23,221 bases of DNA from Clostridia bacterium (GCA_900753295.1 CAADYQ010000176.1:1-23221), one strand, 5' to 3'. Positions 7,054-15,569 are shown, counted from the stretch's first letter. Notes: generated from the sequence alone by a model not told the origin. Made by a program: numbers and translations.

Positions 7054-10000
7054 ATGGCGGATAAGCACGAAGAAGCCGCAAGGAAGGAAGCTCTCGCGGC
7101 CAAATATGCGGATATTGTACGCAAGCGCGAGGAAACGCTCAAAGAGCGTTTGAGCAATGCGCAATATGATTTTTTCAAAAATCAAGAGGAACCCGGTGAT
7201 CAGACAATATATTCACGTCTTGAAACGGCTATGAGAGATCCGCACACCGTTCCATCGGAATACGTATCAAAGAAATTGGGATGGCTTTTCGATCATGCGA
7301 TCCCAAGCCGCGACAAGGATGTCATTTTGTACTTCGCGGACAGGCTGCAGGATTATCCCTACTCCGATCATTACGAGAGAAGATCGTTCAGAGCAAAAGA
7401 AAACGGAACATACGCTTCGAAACTTACATATATTATTCGCGGATATAGCTCGACGTACATGACTCTGATCGACGAGCCGATCGAAAAGATTTTGAACAGA
7501 GAGATATCCGAAGATGCTCAAGCCTTTCTTGATGAATATGCTTGGCGCGGATGCGGATATACGGGTTGGCAGGTTGCATACGCGCTTGACCATCACAATA
7601 GCAAGGCGGAAGAAGCGGTTAGACGTATTCTGACCGAAGAAAACAATTCGGGAATGATAACGAACGAGCTTGTGCGGGGCGTTCTGTTTAGTCACCGATC
7701 TGATTTTCACGAGCTTCTCGGCAAATTACTTCTTGCCGCAAGACTTCAAGAGGGGCTTCGTCAAGTTATCTGCGAAAACGCAGACTACGGTACAAAAGCA
7801 GGCTTTCTCACCATACTGAAGGTAATTGCCGAAAATAATCTGATCCGCTTCTCATCCGTTAAGCGTGCTGTCGGTACTTGGCTCGGAATACTCACGGAAG
7901 AATCACGCGATCTTGAGCATATCAGCGAAAAGAGTGTTCGTCTGATCATCGATTGCATTGAAAACGAAAGTGTTCGTGAGGAATGCCTTGCATCCGAGGA
8001 CGCGATGAAAATATATATCGCCCTTTGGAGCTATGGATTTGACGACATTAATGATGCTATCCTAAAAATCATTTATATCGCAGATAACGGTTCTATACAT
8101 CAATTGCTTGTGGCGGGTTATTTTGCCGCAAATCTCGACCAGCCTCATATATCGAATCATATAGCAAAGATCGTATTGAAGCAGCATTACGATAAAGACG
8201 AGGTTCTTGCCGTATGGCTTCCCTGCTTTATGCCCACAAGGTCCTCTGAATTGTGTGCCGCTATGAGATACGACAAGCCCATAGAGTACAGCACTTGGTT
8301 TGAAAGCAAGGCAGAAGTGAACGATAATTATTTGCTCATGAAAAAGCTGTATTCTTCTTTTTTGGGAAAGAGCAAAACGTACTCTCCCTGCGTTTTTCCG
8401 TGGTATGAAGTGTCTATCAAAAAGAGCGACTTTGCCGAAATTCTTTGCACCCTGGCAGCTCTGTCGGGAGATAACGCAAAGATCGACGAAGCATGTAGCC
8501 TTATAAAAGAATGCGACTCCGATCGCAGACAGTCTTGCTTTTTTACCCTGCTTCGTGATCCACGGACTCCACTTCAACGCAAAACCATGCTTGAGGGTCT
8601 TGCAGATCGCGAAACCTATACCCGCAAATCGGCTCACAATATTGCTTCAAAAATGAAGCTTACGGCTGATGAATATCGCTTTATCGAGGACTATCTGCGC
8701 TTCAAGGGCGCGGATATCCGTAAATACGTTATAGATCTTTTGCTTAAGCAAAGCGATGCCGAGCTTACCGCGTGCATAGGTCGACTTCTTGAAAGCAGCA
8801 AAGAAGAAGTACGCCTTGGCGGGCTTGATATGCTGTTACAGCTAAAAAAGGATGTAAAGCGCAGTAAAATCACCGATTCTTTCGCAAGCATTCTTTCCGA
8901 AAGAGCCAAGGCGGACAACCTTCCTTCAAAGGAAAAGGTATTACTTGAGTCTCTTGTTCCCGACGAAACGGGAATCAAATCCGAAGAGGCGGCTTTGTTT
9001 ACCGCGGGGGACAAATATCTGCCTCGGGAATTTGATACGGAGTATATCGAGCTATGCGCAAAGACCTTTGCAGAGTATTTCCCCGAGTCAAAATTGCCGG
9101 AGCTTATCCGCGGCAAAAAGGGCGGCTTTGACCTCTTTGGCAAGATCAGATCCGCGTTGACCGATAACGTTGCTTGCAAGTCCTCCATTGTTGCCGCTAT
9201 GGACTTGATGTCGCTTTCAAAATTTATTGAAGCACACAAAACCGACTCATTTATCTGCCGGGACGGAGAGACCATGCTGCTCGGTAACATTCATTATTCT
9301 CATCATTTTGTCGATAAAGATGGAAAGCTGCCTCTTTTGACGTTATGGCGAGAATGGAGCAAGACAAACGACATCACAAACAAGCGTATTGTACGTGCGC
9401 TTGTGCTTTCCCACGCGTATAAACAAAAAACGCGCTATTCCAAGACTTGTGTTGAGTCGGTCAGAACCGTATTCGGTACGGGCTTTGAATGCGGCAAAGA
9501 ACTTCCCCACTCAGCTATTATGGAGATGGTTCTTAACCATATGCTCGGTAGCATACCCGCGGAAGAGCTTGAACGTCTTGCCTCCGCGCTCGCAATGTGG
9601 TTCATCGCGTGTGTGCCCGATGATATGGTTATGATCCACGCTCCGGCACAGCAAAAGCTTCCCGCTAAGCTTGAGATGGCTCATTTGCTTGCACACGAGC
9701 AGCTCAACCTTGTTTACGGATGGTTGAATTGCAAAAACACTTCTACCCTCAAAAACACATTCCCGCTTGCGGTGGCTTCTGCCGAACGTTGTTTAACGGC
9801 TTTTAAGAATATCCCCGATGAAGAAACGAAGGTCGAACATTCCTATTACTACGTTGACAACTCGTGCACCCGTGTTCTGCACGAGCCGTATGAACGTACA
9901 TATTATGGTTCAATCCAACCTCTTGTCGGCGTAAATGCATATATATTTGCGGCTTATCAAGGCATTATTACAGAGGCACAGTTGTTTGAGTTCTTGCTCG

Positions 10001-12291
10001 CTGCCGATAATATCCGTGAATCAATGGGGACAGTAACCGCTGTTGCAACGACCTATTACGAAAAGGGCAAATTGATCTCCGCCCACGATTCCTATAATAG
10101 TATTCGCAATACATATAAGGTCAGGGAGTTCCTGGGCAAAGCGGATGCACCGAGCGCGGAAGATATAAAGCTCATTGAATATGTTGCTCATATTTACGAA
10201 ATCGTTATTCCCGTCGTTCTTGCGTCTGAGTTAAAGCGCGGCGATAGCCCTGCAACCTATACCAAGGGTATCTACGGCATCGCGCGTGTTTACGGTGCTA
10301 AATATCTTTCGGAGATATTGGCTGCCACGGGTAACGATACCCTTGACAGAACCGCATATTACGGATGGGGCGAAGCAAATGACCGCCGAGGATCGCTCTC
10401 CTATCTTCTCTCCGTTTGTATTCCGTCCGACGAGGATTCGGTAGATACGCTTCGCGCGGCTCTTGCGGGAAAGAAGATCACCACCAAGCGTTTAATCGAA
10501 GCGGCGCTGTTTTCTCCCGAGTGGATACCGATAATTGGCAAATATCTTGAAATTGAATCATTTGAATCGGTGTGCTATTACTTTATGGCGCATATGAACG
10601 AAAAGTTCGACGATAAGCGCAAGGCTATGATCGCAAGATTCACCCCGCTTTCGGATGATGAGCTCAATCTTGGCGCGTTTGATGTGAACTGGTTCCGTTC
10701 GGCTTACGATTCTATCGGCGAAAAGGAATTTGATCTGATCTATGATGCCGCCAAGTATATTTCCGATGGTGCAAAGCACTCCCGCGCGAGAAAATATGCG
10801 GATGCGACACTTGGTAAACTCGATGTAGACGAGACCGAAAAGACTGTTTCCGATAAGCGTAATAAGGATCTTTTGATGGCATATGCGCTCATACCGCTTA
10901 CGGGCGAGGACGATATTTGCCGCCGCTATCTCTATATTCAAAAATTCCGCAAGGAAAGCAAACAGTTCGGTCCACAGCGCGCAGCAAATGAAGGCAAAGC
11001 CGTTGAAATGGCACTTACCAATCTTGCCATCAATGCCGGCTATTCCGATACGATGCAGCTTACCTTGCGTATGGAGACCAAGGTGATCGACGATAATCGC
11101 GCACTTTTTGAAGAACAGATCGTCGAGGGTGTTTCCTTTAAGATCACGCTTAATGAAAACGGCAAGGCGGCTCTTGGTTGCGCAAAGGACGGCAAGACGC
11201 TCAAGAGCGTTCCCGCCAAGCTGAAAAAGAACGAAACCGTTTTGGCACTAACCGCTATGGTGAAAACACTCACCGAGCAGTACAGACGCACAAGAGTGAT
11301 GTTTGAAAGAGCGATGGAAGACAGTACCGCATTTACGTTCGGCGAGCTTTCTGCTTTGTCGGCACACCCCGTTGTTTATCCGATGCTCAAAAATCTCGTA
11401 CTGATCAGCGGCGCTGCCGTCGGCTTCCTTGCCGAAAACGGACTTGTTAATGATAATGGAGCGATACAGGTGCTTGATGATAGCGCGGAGGTCAGGATCG
11501 CGCATCCTTTCGATCTGTACAGCAAGGGCTGTTGGAGAGATTATCAGAAGTATCTCTTTGATAATAAGATCGCACAGCCTTTCCGTCAGGTATTCCGTGA
11601 GTTGTATGTGAAGACCGCCGAGGAAATGGATATGTTCCATTCTCTCAGATATGCCGGAAATCAGATACAGCCCGCCAAAACGGTCGGTGCGCTCAAGAGT
11701 CGCCGTTGGGTAGCGGATGTCGAGAACGGTCTGCAAAAGGTATATTACAAGGAAAATATCGTAGCGCAGATATATGCGCTTGCCGATTGGTTCTCGCCCG
11801 CGGACATCGAAGCGCCCACTCTTGAATGGGTCTGCTTTACCGATAGAAAGACAGGTGAGTCGATCAAGATCGCGAATATTCCCGATATCGTATTCTCGGA
11901 GGTCATGCGTGACGTTGATCTTGCGGTCAGCGTAGCACACGCAGGCGGTGTCGATCCCGAAACGAGCCATTCCACGATGGAAATGCGCGTGGCAATCCTT
12001 TCCTTTGTTCTGCCTATGTTCCGCATAGCAAACGTAAAGGTAGAAGGTCATCACGCTATCGTGGAAGGCAAGCTTGCGGAGTATTCGATCCACCTCGGAA
12101 GCGGTGTCGTGCATCAGCTCGGCGGTGCAATGATCCCCGTCCTGCCCGTACATTCACAGCATCGTGGAAAGATATTCTTGCCCTTTGTGGATGACGACCC
12201 CAAGACGGCAGAGATCATATCAAAAGTCCTTCTGTTCGCAGAGGACGATAAGATCAAGGACCCGATGATATTGTCGAATATCAGTAAGTAA
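7054..12291 (+). CDS. Very large DUF4132-domain protein
   Basis: The product is 1745 residues. The last 240 or so match the DUF4132 family: FRQVFRELYVKT (from 1510), GNQIQP (1535-1540), VYYKENIVAQIYALADWFSP (about 1568-1587), DVDLAVSVAHAGGVDPETSH (1620-1639), the His-rich VHSQHRGK (1699-1706), LPFVDDDPKTAEIISKVLL, and KDPMIL near the end. The rest is helical and repeat-like (for example around 580-610), as in HEAT-type scaffolds, and may include a DUF5724-type region. There are no membrane segments and no signal peptide, so it is cytoplasmic. Related E. coli proteins are MolR and YehI, whose function is not settled; the WGR domain found in some relatives is not seen here. The ATG at 7054 is chosen because AAAGGGGGA sits 8 nt upstream; an in-frame GTG at 7033 would overlap the preceding gene. 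Reaction unknown. Confidence 0.9.
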   Translation: MADKHEEAARKEALAAKYADIVRKREETLKERLSNAQYDFFKNQEEPGDQTIYSRLETAMRDPHTVPSEYVSKKLGWLFDHAIPSRDKDVILYFADRLQDYPYSDHYERRSFRAKENGTYASKLTYIIRGYSSTYMTLIDEPIEKILNREISEDAQAFLDEYAWRGCGYTGWQVAYALDHHNSKAEEAVRRILTEENNSGMITNELVRGVLFSHRSDFHELLGKLLLAARLQEGLRQVICENADYGTKAGFLTILKVIAENNLIRFSSVKRAVGTWLGILTEESRDLEHISEKSVRLIIDCIENESVREECLASEDAMKIYIALWSYGFDDINDAILKIIYIADNGSIHQLLVAGYFAANLDQPHISNHIAKIVLKQHYDKDEVLAVWLPCFMPTRSSELCAAMRYDKPIEYSTWFESKAEVNDNYLLMKKLYSSFLGKSKTYSPCVFPWYEVSIKKSDFAEILCTLAALSGDNAKIDEACSLIKECDSDRRQSCFFTLLRDPRTPLQRKTMLEGLADRETYTRKSAHNIASKMKLTADEYRFIEDYLRFKGADIRKYVIDLLLKQSDAELTACIGRLLESSKEEVRLGGLDMLLQLKKDVKRSKITDSFASILSERAKADNLPSKEKVLLESLVPDETGIKSEEAALFTAGDKYLPREFDTEYIELCAKTFAEYFPESKLPELIRGKKGGFDLFGKIRSALTDNVACKSSIVAAMDLMSLSKFIEAHKTDSFICRDGETMLLGNIHYSHHFVDKDGKLPLLTLWREWSKTNDITNKRIVRALVLSHAYKQKTRYSKTCVESVRTVFGTGFECGKELPHSAIMEMVLNHMLGSIPAEELERLASALAMWFIACVPDDMVMIHAPAQQKLPAKLEMAHLLAHEQLNLVYGWLNCKNTSTLKNTFPLAVASAERCLTAFKNIPDEETKVEHSYYYVDNSCTRVLHEPYERTYYGSIQPLVGVNAYIFAAYQGIITEAQLFEFLLAADNIRESMGTVTAVATTYYEKGKLISAHDSYNSIRNTYKVREFLGKADAPSAEDIKLIEYVAHIYEIVIPVVLASELKRGDSPATYTKGIYGIARVYGAKYLSEILAATGNDTLDRTAYYGWGEANDRRGSLSYLLSVCIPSDEDSVDTLRAALAGKKITTKRLIEAALFSPEWIPIIGKYLEIESFESVCYYFMAHMNEKFDDKRKAMIARFTPLSDDELNLGAFDVNWFRSAYDSIGEKEFDLIYDAAKYISDGAKHSRARKYADATLGKLDVDETEKTVSDKRNKDLLMAYALIPLTGEDDICRRYLYIQKFRKESKQFGPQRAANEGKAVEMALTNLAINAGYSDTMQLTLRMETKVIDDNRALFEEQIVEGVSFKITLNENGKAALGCAKDGKTLKSVPAKLKKNETVLALTAMVKTLTEQYRRTRVMFERAMEDSTAFTFGELSALSAHPVVYPMLKNLVLISGAAVGFLAENGLVNDNGAIQVLDDSAEVRIAHPFDLYSKGCWRDYQKYLFDNKIAQPFRQVFRELYVKTAEEMDMFHSLRYAGNQIQPAKTVGALKSRRWVADVENGLQKVYYKENIVAQIYALADWFSPADIEAPTLEWVCFTDRKTGESIKIANIPDIVFSEVMRDVDLAVSVAHAGGVDPETSHSTMEMRVAILSFVLPMFRIANVKVEGHHAIVEGKLAEYSIHLGSGVVHQLGGAMIPVLPVHSQHRGKIFLPFVDDDPKTAEIISKVLLFAEDDKIKDPMILSNISK

Positions 12292-12571
12292 CATCGTAGA
12301 CGAACACGATCGCTGCCACATTGCCCGTGAGCATGGAGGTGTTCCCTTCCCAACAACACAACTTGACTGCGTCAACCGCTACAAAAGCTATTGCTTGGGT
12401 CTGTAAAAATCAGCTTGGCATACGTGCGGCAAGAACGCGAGCCAAGGAGAGCGAGCGATTATACGAAAAGATCAGCGAGGACTTCCGCCACGGCATAGCA
12501 AAAGAAAAAAGCTCTATAATAAAAGTTGGGGTTCTCGCAGATAGGCAAAGAAAAAGCCTTCCAAAAAAAGG
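12292..12571. other. Intergenic stretch downstream of the DUF4132 gene
   Basis: No supported gene lies here. A plus-strand open frame (12321-12626) reads as a charged helical peptide (for example RAKESERLYEKISEDF) and could be the tail of a decayed gene, but it has no good ribosome binding site and runs through the terminator at 12572. The 15-mer TAGGCAAAGAAAAAG (12542-12556) recurs exactly at 22714-22728 inside a repeat described below. Confidence 0.4.
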
Positions 12572-12609
12572 AAGCGGCTTGTGTTGTAACTATGGCACAA
12601 GCCGTTTTT
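12572..12609 (+). terminator. Intrinsic terminator of the DUF4132 operon
   Basis: CGGCTTGTG (12575-12583) pairs perfectly with CACAAGCCG (12596-12604), extended outward by A-T and G-T pairs, and TTTTTC follows. It lies about 280 bp after the DUF4132 stop codon. A smaller CTTCC/GGAAG hairpin sits immediately upstream. Confidence 0.8.
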
Positions 12610-12635
12610 CTGTCGTAGTGGAATAAACTGTGGTC

Positions 12636-12683
12636 AAAAAAGATACTCCCCTGATACGGTTTGCCGCCGCATCAAAGGAGTAT
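12636..12683 (-). terminator. Intrinsic terminator of the 117-residue gene
   Basis: ATACTCC (12643-12649) pairs with GGAGTAT (12677-12683), and inner TGAT/ATCA and CGG/CCG pairs bring the arms to a TTTG loop. Read on the minus strand the hairpin is followed by CTTTTTTG. It begins 4 bp after the stop codon of the minus-strand gene, and faces the DUF4132 terminator. Confidence 0.75.
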
Positions 12684-12687
12684 TTTG

Positions 12688-13041
12688 TCATGTCAAATCG
12701 TACGTTGTGTATCCGAAATCTCTAACTTTGTTTTGCAATGAATGAAATCGTTTTAGCGTATTGTTCGGAGAGAAAAATTCGATCAGTTTATTGCGGGGCA
12801 AAAACTTGATCATGATAGGTTGGGGGTTAGCATAGAATGTGAAACTCAAATAGCTGATCTCTCGCTCACCAACACATTTTTCACTGCTTTGATGATTTGT
12901 TTCTTTGAAATTTTCGGCGCAAACCGAAAAATCAATAAACACGCCGTTTTTTAGCAAAATGCCTTTGGATGTTATTTCTGCAATTTCGTCTTCCGTATAT
13001 GCTTCGTGATCGCTAAAATACTCATCCGGTAAACGCCCCAT
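12688..13041 (-). CDS. 117-residue protein of unknown function
   Basis: The product is a soluble, mixed alpha/beta protein. The N-terminal third is acidic (DHEAYTEDEIAEITSKG), the middle looks like beta strands (ILLKNGVFIDFSVCAENF and ISYLSFTFYANPQPIMIKFL), and the C-terminal part is a basic helix and strand ending in TTYDLT. No known motif was recognised. AAAGGGAA precedes the ATG, a good promoter (13074-13102) lies upstream and a terminator downstream, so this is a self-contained transcription unit. It is divergent from an XRE-type regulator and both sit in AT-richer DNA than their neighbours, which suggests they arrived together. A role alongside the regulator is possible but unproven. Confidence 0.75.
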   Translation of the reverse strand: MGRLPDEYFSDHEAYTEDEIAEITSKGILLKNGVFIDFSVCAENFKETNHQSSEKCVGEREISYLSFTFYANPQPIMIKFLPRNKLIEFFSPNNTLKRFHSLQNKVRDFGYTTYDLT

Positions 13042-13073
13042 ATTTCAAATTCCCTTTCGTATTCGTTAGACCA

Positions 13074-13102
13074 ATTATATCACAAAAGGTGTTTCTTTTC
13101 AA
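13074..13102 (-). promoter_or_regulatory. Promoter of the 117-residue gene
   Basis: On the minus strand, TTGAAA (13102-13097), a 17-bp spacer and TATAAT (13079-13074) lie about 33 bp upstream of the start codon. The hexamers and spacing are the same as in the divergent XRE promoter. Confidence 0.8.
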
Positions 13103-13249
13103 GATTTTTGGTGGTCGTTTCGGGATTTTTCGCTCGTACAATACTCATTCGACCCACAATCAAGGTCTTTTGCAAAACAAATTTTGCAGTGCAGTAAGGT
13201 TGCATAACAGGAGTGTCGGGAAATAGGCACTCTTTTTTACGGTTTGCCA
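13103..13249. other. Non-coding stretch between divergent promoters, with a terminator-like hairpin
   Basis: Nothing here is a convincing gene. A minus-strand open frame (13080-13298) would begin at a TTG, lacks a ribosome binding site, and overlaps both promoters. On the plus strand GAGTGTC (13211-13217) can pair with GGCACTC (13226-13232, one wobble), followed by TTTTTT (13233-13238), which looks like an intrinsic terminator although no plus-strand gene lies before it. It may end an unseen short RNA, shield the XRE promoter, or be the relic of a lost gene. Confidence 0.4.
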
Positions 13250-13309
13250 AAATCAACTGCGGTTTGTTTTTCGTAAATTCCACCTCCATTGAAATCAACC
13301 GCTGTTTGT
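13250..13309 (+). promoter_or_regulatory. Two 18-bp direct repeats, likely operator of the XRE regulator
   Basis: AAATCAACTGCGGTTTGT (13250-13267) and AAATCAACCGCTGTTTGT (13292-13309) match at 16 of 18 positions and start exactly 42 bp apart, which is four turns of B-DNA. Each contains a small dyad, AAC-N4-GTT. The second copy covers the spacer between -35 and -10 of the XRE promoter, the position of a classic autoregulatory operator. Confidence 0.6.
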
Positions 13310-13317
13310 GTTATAAT
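13289..13317 (+). promoter_or_regulatory. Promoter of the XRE regulator
   Basis: TTGAAA (13289-13294), a 17-bp spacer and TATAAT (13312-13317) lie about 50 bp upstream of the ATG at 13369. The spacer is occupied by the second operator-like repeat. Confidence 0.8.
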
Positions 13318-13368
13318 TAAACCAGCAAAAGCGGCTTGGGGGCAAATAATTTCAAAGGAGAAAATAAT

Positions 13369-14217
13369 ATGAGTGTTGAGATAATAGGAAAGCAAATCGC
13401 ATCATTGCGCAAAGAAAAAGGCGTAAAGCAGGAAGAACTCGCAAAATACGTCGGCGTCAGCACGCAGGCTGTATCAAAATGGGAAAACGGCGGTGTGCCT
13501 GATGTAGAACTGATACCCAAAATCGCAGATTTCTTTTCTGTTTCCATTGACAACCTTTTTAACAGAAATATTTCCAACGACAATCTTCAATCGGTTCTGA
13601 TGAAAAAAATAGCTGAGGCTCCGTATGATCGAAAGTTCAAAATCGCCTTCAATTTTTGCTGGGATATAGAACGCGCGCTTATGCGGCATCCCGAATATAT
13701 CGATAAAGGCAGTATTGAGAATTATGAAAAAGAAATAGGCTGTAGCGATCAACACTATTCATCAATTATACGCAACGATGGCTTTACACGCATGGGAATT
13801 GCCAACCGCAGTCAATATTTTTTGATTGTTCCGAATCCCCGCAGTACAAACGATGCTTACTTCAAAGGGATAAATTATCCCGCCTTTTTTAAGGATATGT
13901 CGGATAAAGCTTTTTTTGATGCCTGTGTTTTTCTGAATCAGCGCGACTCAAAGAAAGCTTTCACGCCGATGCTGCTTGTCAAAAAACTCGGCATAGATGT
14001 CGAAAAGGCAAATGAAATACTGAAAACACTAAAAAAATATCATCTCGTTTCTACTTCTCAGGTTGAAATGGATGACGAATTGCAAACAGTATATCAATTC
14101 CGTCCGACACCGTCATTTGTAGCTTTGCTGATTTTTGCAAGAGAAATCATCGATATACCTGAGATTTTTGCATATAATTTTCAAGGAAGAACAGAGCCGT
14201 ATTTCAAGCAAGACTGA
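13369..14217 (+). CDS. XRE-family helix-turn-helix transcriptional regulator
   Basis: The product is 282 residues. The N-terminal Cro/C1-type helix-turn-helix (about residues 6-63) carries the usual phrases IASLRKEKGVKQEELAKYVGVS and AVSKWENG, ending in the SVSIDNLF stretch common in Clostridia. Residues 80-200 are an unassigned helical domain, and about 200-282 look like a winged-helix-like segment (MLLVKKLGIDVEKANEILKT) with an extended tail. It is a cytoplasmic DNA-binding protein. The ATG at 13369 is chosen for the AAAGGAG at 13354-13360; an upstream in-frame start at 13336 lies before that site. It is divergent from the 117-residue gene and probably represses its own promoter through the repeats at 13250-13309. 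Ligand unknown. Confidence 0.9.
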   Translation: MSVEIIGKQIASLRKEKGVKQEELAKYVGVSTQAVSKWENGGVPDVELIPKIADFFSVSIDNLFNRNISNDNLQSVLMKKIAEAPYDRKFKIAFNFCWDIERALMRHPEYIDKGSIENYEKEIGCSDQHYSSIIRNDGFTRMGIANRSQYFLIVPNPRSTNDAYFKGINYPAFFKDMSDKAFFDACVFLNQRDSKKAFTPMLLVKKLGIDVEKANEILKTLKKYHLVSTSQVEMDDELQTVYQFRPTPSFVALLIFAREIIDIPEIFAYNFQGRTEPYFKQD

Positions 14218-14227
14218 AACCTGACGT

Positions 14228-14304
14228 AATAAGGGCTGACCCATTTCGGCATGGCCGAAATATACGGTCAGCCCTTAAAATTTGCGGTGCAGCAGGCAAA
14301 GAAA
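14228..14304. repeat. Hairpin repeat, copy 1 (with an inner palindrome)
   Basis: AATAAGGGCTGACC (14228-14241) and GGTCAGCCCTTAAAA (14266-14280) form an 11-bp stem, followed by TGCGGTGCAGCAGGCAAAG (14283-14301). The same parts recur in order at 22671-22728. In this copy the arms are separated by 24 bp containing a second palindrome, ATTTCGGC-ATG-GCCGAAAT (14243-14261). It lies right after the XRE stop codon. Confidence 0.75.
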
Positions 14305-14322
14305 ACGGGTTCGGATTCCCGT
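14297..14322 (-). terminator. Possible terminator of the AraC gene
   Basis: Read on the minus strand, ACGGG-AATCCGAA-CCCGT is followed by TTTCTTT. The stem is only 5 bp, so this is a weak candidate. It lies about 40 bp past the AraC stop codon and its T-run overlaps the end of repeat copy 1. Confidence 0.4.
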
Positions 14323-14363
14323 CGGAACATCACGGAACGGCTGTCGGGTCAAGCAGGAACTTC

Positions 14364-15554
14364 TCAATGCCCTGCGTGCTTTGTGCGGTATTCGCCGGGC
14401 GTGATGCCTGCATATTTGCGGAAGGTTCTTGAAAAATGACTTTGCGATGAAAAGCCGAGATAGGAGGAGATTGCCGCAAGAGATTTGTCGGTATAACGGA
14501 GCAGGCGTTTTGCCTCCTCCGTTTTCTCTTTCAGAATGTAGTCCGAAAGGGTTGTGCCGGTCTCCTTATGAAAACGCGCTGACAGATGCGTGCGGCTGAT
14601 ATAAAGCGAAGCGGCGATCTGCTCTGTTGTGATCGGCTCGGAGAGGTGATGCTGAATATAGTTTGAAACCGCCGCGATCAGCTGCGACGGGTCGCTTCCG
14701 ATGTGCAGACGTTCAACGCGCGCGGTATAGTCCGAAATCATATGGAATTGCAGATTGGTGATCTCCTCCGCCGTGTTCATCAGCTCGCAACGCTGAATGT
14801 ATCGATCGGAAAGCATCAGCGCATCATCTGCATCCATTCCTCCTCGGATTGCGGCACGCGATGCAAGCGTGACGGACACTATAAACATATTCTTCATCTG
14901 GCGCAGTTGGTCAAAGGCGATGACTCCTCCCCTGATCGCAGGCGCATTTTTTGCCCATTCCGAAAGCGCCGCCGTATCGCCCTTGCGGATCATGCTCATC
15001 AGCGTTTGTTCGAGCGACAGCGTGTTATGCAAATCTGCCGGATACTTTGTCGGGGCATCCGTTTTTTCAGCTGCCATTTGCGAAGAAAGGTTTGTTTGCA
15101 ATTCGTCATAAATCGTCAGGTCGGCAAGCGAGACTTTCTCTCCGTTGAGAATGTAGTTGACGGCGCAGAGCGTCTGCATCACGCTTTCAAGCGGCATAGG
15201 AACGATGCTTTTCATCCCGGCGACAAAATCATCGGTGTCGTCGGGCGGGACATCGGCAAGAAACGCGAGCGAACGCAGTTCCGCGTCGCTGACCGTTACC
15301 TGTCTTGTCGGTCCCATGACAATTCTTGTTTTTCCGCACTTTACAACGCCGTAATACTGAAACTGCGCGGTCATATAGTAACCGATATTCTTCTCTATGG
15401 CAAAAATTTCGTTTTTGCAGATTTCCATAGGATCGCGCGGAAGCCTGCCGACAAAGGAATAATAAACAAGCTCGTCACCGTCGAAAATCCGCACGGGAAT
15501 GCCCGAAAGCCCCGCAATCACAGAACAAAGATATTCAAGATCAATATTTTCCAT
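14364..15554 (-). CDS. AraC-family transcriptional regulator of the rhamnoside locus
   Basis: The product is 396 residues. The C-terminal AraC/XylS DNA-binding domain spans about 292-396 with both helix-turn-helix units: ITTEQIAASLYISRTHLSARF, then SLAAISSYLGFSSQSHFSRTFRKYAGITPGEYR. The first 290 residues are a large soluble sensor part (no membrane helices) beginning with a PAS/PocR-like section, so the ligand is probably sensed in the cytoplasm. The ATG at 15554 is preferred because GAGGTG lies 6 nt upstream; the ATG at 15560 would touch that site. The gene is divergent from the GH3 gene by 111 bp, so it most likely activates the GH3-GPH-GH78 operon in response to the imported glycoside or its products. 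Confidence 0.92.
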   Translation of the reverse strand: MENIDLEYLCSVIAGLSGIPVRIFDGDELVYYSFVGRLPRDPMEICKNEIFAIEKNIGYYMTAQFQYYGVVKCGKTRIVMGPTRQVTVSDAELRSLAFLADVPPDDTDDFVAGMKSIVPMPLESVMQTLCAVNYILNGEKVSLADLTIYDELQTNLSSQMAAEKTDAPTKYPADLHNTLSLEQTLMSMIRKGDTAALSEWAKNAPAIRGGVIAFDQLRQMKNMFIVSVTLASRAAIRGGMDADDALMLSDRYIQRCELMNTAEEITNLQFHMISDYTARVERLHIGSDPSQLIAAVSNYIQHHLSEPITTEQIAASLYISRTHLSARFHKETGTTLSDYILKEKTEEAKRLLRYTDKSLAAISSYLGFSSQSHFSRTFRKYAGITPGEYRTKHAGH

Positions 15555-15569
15555 TCTCATCACCTCAAT

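Noticed and set aside
12321..12626. 101-codon plus-strand open frame after the DUF4132 gene
   Set aside because: It reads through the operon terminator and lacks a ribosome binding site; kept only as a possible decayed gene end.
13080..13298. 72-codon minus-strand open frame between the divergent promoters
   Set aside because: It starts at a TTG, has no ribosome binding site before its start, and covers both promoters and both operator repeats.
14305..14322. tRNA T-arm-like sequence (ACGGG-TTCGGATT-CCCGT)
   Set aside because: The loop has 8 bases rather than 7, and no acceptor, anticodon or D arm is nearby. The same bases read as a weak terminator on the minus strand.
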